Part shown: positions 10,666 through 22,600 of the stretch, one piece after another
Position numbering within the stretch: position 1 is the first letter of the stretch
Layout: each line of letters begins with the position of its first letter
Origin: Ophioderma brevispina
Lineage: Eukaryota; Echinodermata; Ophiuroidea; Amphilepidida; Ophiodermatidae
NCBI GenBank assembly: GCA_023653785.1
Contig: JAMKCH010084940.1
Location: 1 to 64,000, forward strand
Length of the DNA stretch: 64,000 bases
Reading direction: 5' to 3'
Notes under the pieces: model-generated
The model's database searches: none
Told to the model about the DNA's origin: nothing
Seen by the model: the letters and a program-made list of their open reading frames with translations, nothing else
Made by a program: the position numbers and the translations under genes

Positions 10666-13600
10666 GCAAGCAAGCGAGATACTACTGCAGCTGCCATGCC
10701 TATGTCAAAGAAAAATTGAAGTTTGAGATAGGTTCAATTTCTGGAAAGAATTTAGTATTCTGCCACATCGAATTCGGCAACCTTTACGGAATAAACCGCA
10801 TGTTTAGGTGCCGAAGTTAGGTGGTGGCAGAATACAAATTCATCCCAATTTCTATATAGAATCCATTCTCTCTGCTCTGAGTAGAATGACCTCAAGATCA
10901 TCCTTGCACGTGAAGCGGATCAGGAGATTAATTTTTATGTGCTCCACAATTTCCTAAGTTTCTGCTGAAATAAGGCCAAAATTTTTTCTATACTAAATTG
11001 CCGATATCTCCAAAGTGAATTTTATCAATATGTTCGTTGTATGGGTGTCAGATTTCTCAACAAACGATTTATCTTCTTAGAGCGATTGAGATAAAAAGAT
11101 TAATTAAAACATCCAATTCTCACGGTCGCACATCCGAGTAGACGTTTGCTCCATTATTGGCATTACTCCCCAAATCTAGACTGGAAACTTTGCATTGGAG
11201 TATCTGGAGAAATTCTACTCTTTGAAAATCTTCAGCTTTGACGTGGATGGTATTTACAAATTTCTGAAAGGGGGATTGAGAGAAATCAAAAGCACAACAT
11301 ATAAGAAGGGGACTTGATTTGTAAAAGGATTCGGCGCTGTGCAGAATTAATTGAACTTCCTATCAACACATTAGATCTTTCACTCCAGTATTCAGAGGGA
11401 GGTTAAGGAAGCCGGTTATGACACGAATGCGACCGTGAGAATTGGACTATGCATTGAACCAGAATAGTTCAACTAGCCACGTGGGAACTTGATTTACGGG
11501 GAACTTTGGTACACAGTTGGCAAAATAATTATTTTTTCCTTTCTGACCCATGACCCCCCTTAATCAAGTTCCATGGCTAATGGAAATATTCTGTTTCAAT
11601 AAGCTTAAATGTTTACAGATTAAACATTTAATTTACTTTTTATCCCCATCCTCTAAGATAAATCGGTTTTGAGAAATCCTGACACGCATTGACATTGTTA
11701 AAACGTCACTTTGGAGATATCAGCGTTTTAGCTTAGAAACACTGTTTTATAAGTTTTAATATTTTTAGAAATAGGAAATTGTTCTTTTACTTTATTATCA
11801 ATTAGAAAATAAGTGCTTGAAATTTCACAGAAAATTGTTGAAAATTAGAGATTAAAAGCTCATTTACGGTTTGAGATATGATTTTTTAAGTGGGAAAAAA
11901 TTAAATATCGCAGCTTGAGAAAAACAATAAAAATACATAAGAATATCATAGGGAAATTTCCATTTGCGAAGTTACATTTCGACCATAACTTTTGAACGGA
12001 AGCCCGATTGATGTCAAACAAAAAGCAATAGAAAGGTTTATTTTCCTCAACTTCAATTTGTAATATTTATTTTTAAGCCCTCACTAAGGGTAATTCCAAC
12101 TTAAATGATGGGGGGCCATGGCCACAATTTTGTGAAAGGAGAGGAAAAACAGGGACTTATAATGTCAATCTTAGACTTTATTTCTTGAGTTAGGATTTAA
12201 AGTTACACAGAATGATAGATAAAGGTTCAAATATAAAGCCATAAACTTTCCCGAGCCTACAAAAATATTTTCTGAATTTAGAATGCCAAGAAATTGTTAA
12301 AAGTTATGCCCTTGTGGAGCATTCCACACAATTGGAGTGCCATTTGACATCCTTACTATCAATCAGTATCTGCAGCTGAGTAAGATTAACACATGCAAAT
12401 CTTCTCATTTCAAAGAAAGCAGTGTGGAACCAGATGTATTTGTTAAAAAGACACTGGCATATTTTAAAAAATAGTGCTCTCTCAAGATTTTTCAAAATTG
12501 AAGTTTTCATGTGTTTTGTTGTACAAGCTTTTTATTTTTCAATACATGACAATGCTGAACTTCAGGAACCTGGCGGATATTAAAGAGACACTGGCACATT
12601 TTAAAAATAGCGCCCTCTAGATTTTTCAAAATTTATATTTTTACATGGTATAAACTTTTAATTTTATATGCCTTAGCCCCACCTGAAATTATCTTAAGCC
12701 CAAATCAGCGCAATTATTGGTAAAAACAACCCAATTTTATAATTAAGGTCGCCTTGGGTGACATTAATCAGCAGAAGACGCGGAAATGCTGGTGTAAACA
12801 CAAGAAAACTCACGCCAGAGTTGATTCTGACGGCATGCACCATGTTTGACCCGTCTGTGACCTTTGTGGTTTTAATATCAATGAGTATGAGTCTATGATA
12901 TCCATGTAATTGACACATTTGTTGATTAAACAAGTATTTGAAAAAACTGTGTCGGGTCGCCAGGCATAATTTTAAAAGAAATTAGACTGTACCCCAGTCT
13001 CGGCTCTGTCTCTGGGTTTAGAGCGCACTTGGTTAAAAGATAATGCTAAACTAAAAAACTTGAGGACTTTCAGCTTACCAACCCCTAGCTGGACAGCCCT
13101 GCCAACCAACTTGACCACAGAACGTGAATTGCACAGGGCTCCTGGAATTAACACTAGGTAGGGAGTAGCCCGCCGAGACTGTACAAATCTGTAGGGAAAC
13201 TGTCTCCAGCAGTATCGATTCACAAGTAACGTGACCGCATTACCTTGTGCACATCTCGGTTAATTTTGAATGTTAATCCGGGAACCGCAGATATGAACTC
13301 AACAGGTGGTATCAATGGCACGCGACTTATAAATAGGTCTCATTTATCGATTACGCGACCGCAGCTAATTGAATAGCTCCTTTAATAATTTTGACAGTGC
13401 ATGAATTATGTAGAGTACAGTTGCAGTGTTTCACTTTTGTGCTTTGTGATATAATTTATGTGTACATAATTAGTATTATTATTATTATTACATTGTTTCT
13501 AGAGGGCCTATCAGAGTGCCCAAGTGTGGACATGATGGTTCTATACGTTTTGCTTTTATTTTGTGATTTACTATTTTAAAATAACAAACTTGGAACTTGA

Positions 13601-16600
13601 TAACCCAAAATAACAAAATTATTCCCCAGCATTTGCAGCGAATATAGGCTCCTTGTTTAAAAATGAATAATTATACTCCAATCAGATAAACAACGTCCTC
13701 ACCTGTTTGTGACGGGAGGCATCTGACCCAAAGAGAAAGCCCTGTCCATCCTGTATCCCTAAGCACAGGGGGGGAGGGGGTCCACTCTCCGCTGATTTTT
13801 TTTTTATAAAAAAGATCCAAAATTTATATAAATTCTGACTAGGAAGTCCACTTCAAAAAGGAGCATTTTAAGGGCATTAGATCAACTTTTACCAAAAAAG
13901 TCTACTTTTCCGAACCCCTGCACCCCTCCCCCACCGCTCCCCCCAAAAAAACAAAATATGCGTACGGCCCTGCCTAACCAATGTTTCATTGAAAATGGTG
14001 CTTGCGGGAAATCTCTCCCTCGTCAAAAGCATTACAAAACATACTGTTCAAACGCAAAGAAGGATATATGTTCTCCTGAAACTTTTGCAGACTGTTATCC
14101 TAGAGTACAGAGACCCGTCGTCATCAGAGCTCTTTATTTCTCTTTACCTTCTCTTTTTCTTTTGTTTTCTTTTTACCCATTTTTTCCTTCTCCTTCCCCT
14201 AGGCCCAGGCGTGAGAAAGCGGAAGCGATTGGTGCATTCGCACCCGATACCACAAAAGGCGGAAGACGTAGACGGTCCAATTTCCTGATTTTTCGATTAA
14301 AGGTTACAGATTTGGAGAAAATTCGAAGAAAAAGTCGACTTGTTGGTATCAGGAGTTCAAAAAGTACCCGAGGGTTAGATCGACCTTAACTGGAAAATAT
14401 GTGCGCGGATTTCTTTCCAAAAGGTTAACACTTTTCGAAGGCCCGACCCCAAGAATCTTGTGTACACTGTCAAAAATTACAGTGCAATTTTCAGGAAAAT
14501 CCTGTAAAAAATTAAAGTATTTGGCTGTAATTTGGAAATACAGGAAAGTACTGTAAATTTTATGTCCTATATTTTAAAAATGAAGCCTTTATTTGAATTT
14601 TAATGAGTAACAACATTATTATACACCGATGAATCTTCAATTATATGATTAAGTACTAAAATTTACAGGGAAAAAATACTGTAAATTTTACAGGAAAATC
14701 CTGGCAGCAATTCTGCCAACAAAACTCCGTAAAAATACAGCTTTTACCGGTTTTTCATTCAAAAATACTGTACAACAAACTGTCAATTTTACAGTATATG
14801 CACTGCAAAAATTTGTGGATAGGCCTACTAAGTTAGGATGTTCGTCAGTGCGTTTTACTCTACACACGTTCACAATCTCTGTAATAACTACCAAATATAT
14901 TATGTTTTTGAGTGTTTCGATTAAATTAATGTTTACAGTATACTGTAAATTTTTCGGTAATTTGTTGGCAGAATTGCTTCCAGGATTTTCCTATAAAATT
15001 TACAGTATTTTTTTTACAGTATATGGACCTACTTCCCCGTTTCTTCTCCTTTTTATCTTAAATCCTTCCTATAACCCTCCTTTCGGGCTGCGGCCGGTAA
15101 AAGCCGTCGCGTCAGGGGGGATTTCTCCCCTCCCCCTTCCGGGTGTCAGGCCAATGCCAAACTGAAAACCGTAACTCATTTCTAAGGGTAATTTTGCCGA
15201 AAATAGGTACCAACTAGTGCATCTCTACCATGTGTGACCTTCGACCTATCTGTGTGACCTTTGACCACAGACTTGTTCTGGGCCCAGGTCAGTAGTTCTA
15301 CGCAAATTGACCTCTAGATGACCTTTGACCTTTTAGGTCACTCTAAACCCTGATAACAAACATCAGACTGTCCTCCCCCTACCGTCATGCTAAGTAGTAT
15401 ACCCATTAGCCCCCCGGCACTCCCATCTTGGAAGCGACGCGTATGTAAGGCTGTTTAGATCCCCTTTTCAGCATCGTTGTCACCCAAACACCCCCTATTT
15501 TTTTTTAAATTTCACCCAACATGCCCAAAGACCCCATATTTTGTGAAAATTTTACCACTGTCACCCAAAGACCCTATTTTTTTGGGGGGGGGGAAAATAA
15601 AATCGCACCCAAAGACCCTATTTTTTGGGGAAAATAAAATCGCACCCAAAGACCCTATTTTGGGGGGAAAATAAAATCGCACCCAAAGACCCCATTTTGG
15701 GAAAATATTGCATATTTGTCACTCGGAAAACCCCTATTTTGGGGTAATTTGGCTATCTCTCACCCAGAGGCCCCTATTTTTCAGTCCTCTGTCACCAATT
15801 GCCCTTGGGTTTGGAAGCACAAGCCTAACACCCATATGTGAGTGCCCCCTCCCACCCGGTATCAGCCCATATGTCAAAGTATAACGAAATGCATAGCCAG
15901 ACAGACAGGCAGATCTGTTTTTAGTAGTATATAGATATCTGAGGATTTTCGATACGAGCAATGATAAAACTGTCTTCATGATGAGGCGCAGGTTTTTGAA
16001 ATGCGAATAAAATTAGAATGGAGATCTTTATTCAATTAGTGACAAACTATCAAAATAAAAATGATTTTGTACCGTATAATATGAGCAATAAATGTACACA
16101 AGGGTTTCCGGATATTTGATTGATAATAATAATAATAATAATAACGTATAACACTAATTTGATTAGAGTTGCAATACAAATGCATCATCATAAAGTCAAC
16201 TAAAACATTAAACCGATAAATCGGGACTTGAGAGGCCAAACACACCTGCCTGAGCCAAATCACAATGTCCCGGCACAATGTGCGCGTGCGACAACCCCCA
16301 GGTTTGAAGTTGCACTTTAATTACAGAAACATGCATAAAAAGAAATATAACTGATTTAAAGTAGATGTTTGACACATGAGCATAATATTGCATTAGAACC
16401 AATCACCTTATTTACAACTTGATCTCCCATTGACCTTTAACCTTGTATGCGACCTTTGACCTCATTAACTCTCGTCTACCGAAGGAAGTGGTTACCACTC
16501 AGATTGCATTAGAACCAATCACCTTGTTTACAACTTGATCTTCCGTTGACCTTTGACCTTGGTATGTGACCTTTGACCTCATTAACCCTCGTCTACCGAA

Positions 16601-19600
16601 GGAAGTGGTTACCACTCCTACTTTTTCACCCTACTAAAATTCTCTTTTCTCAGGGATGTAAGTTTTCAGGCTATAGCCTAAACCGGGAGCCTAAATTCAG
16701 GCCTTCAGTTACTTAAAATTTTGGCAATTTTATTTATTTTCAGTCCGTTTTGGAGGCGTTTAGCCTAAATTCACGCACTTTTTCAGACCGTTCAGTCTTT
16801 TCTCTTCAGGCCCTCTTACATCCATGATTTCTGGTGCCAATGTAATTATTAATTGACATTTTGCACTCCTTTTCATGCAAAAGCAAACAAACACTGGGGT
16901 ATAGGTAAAGTACAAGGTGATCCCAAAGTGATGGATGGGGATGGGATGGCAACCACCCCTTTTGGGAGAGAAGCACCAACACGCCTAGTATGATGTAGGA
17001 ATATCACAGACACTTGATTTTGGTACCGAATTGGCGATGGATGGCTAAACGACCCTCCTCTTTTCATTGATACCAAAATAAGTACCAACGTTATGCTAGA
17101 ACTAGGCGGTTTCGCGATCACCTGGGTTTCGCGATCACCTGGGTTGAATGACTTTTTGGTTTTGCAGTTCCTTTGACCTTGAATGACTCCTGATGACGTT
17201 GTCATGACTTTTAAAATTTTCGGCATCAACAATCAACCCCCACCCTCCAAGTTTCATTTCCATACACCAATGTGTACCCATTTGACCTCCTTTGACCTTT
17301 AGAATGATGTCATAAAGTTTGCACGTCAGCAAAACTGTCAATTTCCATATACACACAGTACACACAGTGCAGAATAGGGGCATATTCAAATTTTAGGATC
17401 ATCTGATTTTCATGTAGTTTTTGGCTCTACATGAAGAAAAACGACTAGTTTGTGTACAGAGAACACTTCAATGCTAATGTTTTTCATTCAGTAAAATTGC
17501 AAAAGATCAATTTGTCACCCCATAGGCATATTCAGCATTTTCATACTTATCATGCTTATAACATCATAATTAATGAGAATATTTGTTTTTAATTTGATAC
17601 AATTGGTAAGAAGTTCTAAGTTATTCTAAGGCCCGGGTTCTGTGGTACCAAATTTATAGGAATTTGTGTCACTTTTACCAGCAACAGCTGACAGATGCAT
17701 GTATTTTTTCCGTGTCAAATTGATCTTTTTGCATGGTTGCATACTCACACCAGTCACACTTCAGTCACATCTTAGTATTGTCATGGTCATCATCTTTTAA
17801 GATGGACAAACTATAATTATATACCCTTGCTATAATTTCCAAACATAAACATTGGCTGACCTATATATCCCTATCTTAGTACTGCTTGGCTAGCTCAGTT
17901 AGACCAAAGCATGCTTTGGTTAGACGACCTTGACCCTATACAAGAGCTAAAATGTAAACAAATCACAATGCCCCAATGACCATCAGGTGAGTCCAGTGTC
18001 ATGGAGCATTTGACCCTGGATAGGGTATGTGAAGATTGATGGGTGAGTTATAGTTAAAAGACCAGGCAAAAGATGAGTTAATGAAAGGTCGTGTGGCAAG
18101 TTATATAGGAACTAGAAAAGGTAAAACATTCCTATTTGTATTACTCCCAGGATTTTACCCCAGATTTTGTTCTCTCTGTATTACCCATTTTGTCTAGTCT
18201 TTGAAAAAACTTGTCTGTTTGTTGCATTTGATGAACTTCAATTAACATGTTAGAAAAACTTTAGCTTAAGTGTCACAAAACTCCTGGCATGTAGCCAGCA
18301 AGGTCGTTCCGAGAGGACAGGTTCCCAGATTTAACAATTCCTGTTCGCATGCAAAAACGACTCACTCTCAGGGGCAAAAGTGCGAAAAAGGGCTGATTTA
18401 GCATGATATCCGTTTATTTTACTTGCAGATTTTCACTAAGATGTTACGAGGCGCCCGTCCCGTAACCACGCCCTGCTAAACACATTAGTTGTTTGATATG
18501 AAATAAATACCCAACTACATGAACTAGTGATTCAACAGAGTTTCAGTATTATAATAATATGAACAAATTAAGTAACAGAAATGTTACTTAGGTATTGCAT
18601 GTTACCTAAAACTACATCTTAAATAATATCCACACATGTATGCTAAAACTTTAGATTTATGCTTCAATCATTACCACAGGTGTGTTAAAAATGGATAGCA
18701 ACATAATTAAAAAAAAAATAAACCCTAAACTGACTCCTTTCACTAAAATTGACCTTAAGTAGAAACGGCAATCCCTTCCCCAAGTAACAAGATTTAGTTG
18801 ATGTAGGGGGCCTACGTAAAACTGTCATTTCAAATAAAGACAATAGAAAAAAACTCCCAATTAGGCGCAAAAAGGCGTTAACACTTACAGTGCTCAAGTG
18901 ATCGAGATCTTGATCAAAACATGTGGCAGGTATTATAAAATGCTGCCTTTGTGTGCATAGGAGGTGCTGAATCATCAAGTTATAAGCTTTAATTTAATGT
19001 AGGCCGAGGTTACACCTTCCTGTCATTTCAAATAAAGAAAATTGAAAAGGCGACAATTGGGTGCAAAATATGTAAAAACAGCATTCCCAAAAAAGCTTTA
19101 ATTTGATGTACGTAAAACTCTCCTGACATTTCAAATAAAGAAAATAGAAAAAACGCCCAATTGGGCGCAAAATGTGTTAAAACTGAATCCCCAAGTTACA
19201 AGCTTTAATTTAATGTAAGTTACACCTTCCTGGGTGCAAAATGTGTTAAAACTGAATCCCCAAATTATAAGCTTTAATTTAACGTAGGTTACACCTTCCT
19301 GTCATTTCAAGTAAAGAAAATAGAAAAAATGCCCAATTGGGCGCAAAATGTGTTAAAACTGAATCCCCAAGTTATAAGCTTTTATTTAATGTAGGTTACA
19401 ATTTCCTGTCATTTCAAATATAGAAAATCGCCCATTTTAAGCGAAAAATATGTAAAACCGGATCCGCAGGTTACAAGCTTTAATTGACATGCTACTTGAA
19501 TTCGTCTTAAATAATATCCACACATGTATGGTAAAACTTTAAACTTATGCTTCAATCATAGATGTATTAAAAATGGATATTTAAAGCAACATAATTTTTA

Positions 19601-22600
19601 CAAATTACAACCCTGAGCAGAACTGACCCCTTTTCACTGAAAATAATCTTAGGGAGAAAAGGCAATCCCTTCCAATTATTTGCCTTTCACCCTTGTCATA
19701 TACCTCATGCTTACCGTAGTGTAACTCTACGTGGCCTGATCATTTTCTTACTTATAACTCTCCTATTTGTTACTCACCCTTTATCTATCCCTGCAACGTT
19801 TTAACCAAACTCCCATTTCCCAGCCAGTCTTGGCAGAGACTAAATCAAAGAAATGCTTTTCAAGACTATTTGAAAGCTGCAATGATTTTCTTCTTTGTAT
19901 GAAATTGCATCGCAATACACACCAACACTAAAACTCCAAAATTAAATAGTAGTACGTAGATCATTTTCATAAAAGAAAAACATTTAATGAAATGACCTTC
20001 AGATAGAAATAGACTCATCCCTATTGTCAGGGCAGTGATTTCTATAGTCGGGTCGCTAAGGCGACCTGACAAAAAGTTAGGCAAACTTAAAAGTGAGCCT
20101 ACAAATTACCTGGATGTCTTTAGCTTCTTATTAATGTCCCTCTCTGCTTTTGGGTATGTTATTTTTGTGTAAAATATATTTCTATTCTTCAAATGGTCTA
20201 GACTATCATTTGCGAGCAAATTGAAGAAATTTCATATTTTCTGAAAATGTGCCAGTGCTGCTTTAAATTTAATCTGTAGGCTAACAATTTAAGTTTGCCG
20301 TTAACTTTAATCAACAATTGTGTCTTGTATTAGTATGATTATCATAGACTTGTGCTCATTGATATTAAAACCATTTGAAGGTCACAGACTGGTCAAACAG
20401 GGTGGATGCCTTGGGAATCAATTCCAGCGTGTATTTTCTTGTTTTTAAACACCATCCGTCGTTACTCTGACAGTCATTTAATTATAAAACTGTTCTGTTT
20501 ACACATAAGGGCACTGATTTAATTGGGCTTAAAGTGGCAGGAGGAGATTTTTTTCTCTCAAATTTCACTGGATTGGTTGTAGACCACATAGTGATACCGT
20601 CTACCGAGAATGTTTCGAAGGTTTATGTCATCATATCATGTCTCTTTAAAGAGAAATGAGGACATTTCCAGAAAGCGTCCCCAATTTTTTTCGAACCCTG
20701 TTTTTTTGCATATTTGGAATGCTTAAAACCAGAAGTGAATAAGTCGAATACGCCGTCTTTATGTAATAAGATGATGATTTAGTATTTTCTTTTCATGCCC
20801 AAACACTTGACGTGGTACCATCCATTACAACCATTGCAACACACTGCTCGGTCACCGGTATACTTGTGGGCTAAGGCTGTAGCAAGGATACTATTTGAAC
20901 TTACTACTTGATATGGACCCACCTGGGGTATGGATGACAGTCCCCTGCTTGAAATATACATGTAACATTGACATTTTGTTTGACCTAAATTATTTATTTG
21001 CATGTAAAACATTTATGATGGGGCAATTTGTAAACCAAAACTCTGGCTCTTGCGTGTTAACTCAGCTTCAAAGTTCTGTTCTATATTCTCAGTGCCATGA
21101 ACAACATTAATTTGTTTATTCATTTATCTATGCAATAGGTTGTTGAAAGTGATGCTGATGAAGAGCTGTTATTTAATATCCCGTAAGTATCAAGTCAGAA
21201 TGTATTTTAGAAGAGGTGGGTCTATATGCATGATTCTTACAGAATGTATTACGATGCTAGAATATATGATGATCGTCATAGATTCTGCTAGAATCATGCA
21301 TATAGGCCCACCTCTTCTAAAATATATAATTACGGCCGCTTGAAACTCTGAAATAAAGACTGAAATACATTAGCGCTCGTTTCTCTGGTCTCCACGTAAA
21401 CACAGTTCTCTGTGGTCCAGTGGTAATTCTCATGCCTAGATAGCGAGAGGACTGGGTTGAGAACGTGTATTTTTCATCTTTATTTAATTCTGTGCTCGCC
21501 AGTTTCTCCGAGCCTATATCGTTGAGTTACTTTCTCGGGTTGTATCATTTACTTGATCCTCGCGTGCATTGAATTGAGTTTCGCATCTTCATAGATTCTG
21601 CTAGAATCATGCATATAGGCCCACCTCTTCTAAAATGTATTATGGCCGCTTGAAACTGTGAAATAAAGACTGAAATACATTAGCACTTGTTTCTCTGGTA
21701 TCCATGTAAACACAGTCCTCTGTGGTCCAGTGGTAATTCTCATGCCTAAGTAGCGAGAGGACCGGGTTCGAAACTGTGTATTTTTCGTCTTTAATTCTGT
21801 GCTTGCCAGAGTCTCCGAGCCTCTATATAATATAAAAACATAGACTGGACCCAGCAGGAGTATTTTTTTCAAAAGCAATTATCGCATGTTTCCTACTGAA
21901 ATTTCCTTTTTGGTGTTACTTCAAATTGTCTGATTTATGAGCATTGGATCTTGTGCTACAATGTGTCATCAGAGTGGGAAGATATTAAAGCCACTATTAT
22001 TAATTTTCTGCCCATAATCTGTATTCTCAACTGTTTCAAAATTGATAAATAAAAGTAATTTCAATCAAAGTAGGGTACATCTTTCATAGAATATCACAAA
22101 TAACTCGATCTTGAAAGAGTGTCGACCGCTCACAAAATGCATTGTTTCTGAATTCAGCTACCCTTGCTGAACATCCATAGGGATATGGCGCTCATCATAA
22201 ATGGCAGATTTTTGTTCTAAAAAATCGTATTCACTAAAGCCATTTCACGGTTTGTTACTTATCAAAAATGCAAAAAACCTGAATTTTGATGAATTTTATT
22301 GTATTCTGGTAAGAAAATTATGGATAGTGGCTTCAAGTACTGTAAGTGCAGACATTTTCATGCTGTTTTTCCCTGTACTTGTTTTTGCAACCATTTCAGG
22401 AGTTGAATATTTATTAATCTTTCCCTGGAGATAACCAGTGTACACAAGTGTTGGGAAAAAAAAACCCATGTGCGCTTGGCCGGATTCGAACCAGCGACCT
22501 CTGTATAACTAGCACGGAGCTCTAACCAACTGATCTATCAATACTGGGTTGATAGAAGAGCGATAGATATCATCTATAGGTGTTAGGTCCGAAACATCAC

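Larger units (their letters stand above)
10666..21138. other. PITHD1 intron 1 (about 10.5 kb)
   Basis: This long first intron holds the repeats listed separately (10.98-12.1, 14.5-15.0, 15.5, 16.4, 18.6-19.7, 19.7-20.0 kb). The stretch 12100-14460 and the stretch 17300-18600 show no conserved exon, RNA gene or clear repeat apart from ATT/TAA microsatellites at about 13470 and 16125. Confidence 0.6.

Noticed and set aside
13958..14389. 143-codon plus-strand frame in PITHD1 intron 1
   Set aside because: It includes a pyrimidine-rich low-complexity middle and no domain I recognise; nothing suggests conservation.
18600..19690. Tandem array considered as a CRISPR-like array
   Set aside because: The genome is eukaryotic; units vary in length with diverged spacers that are themselves repeats.
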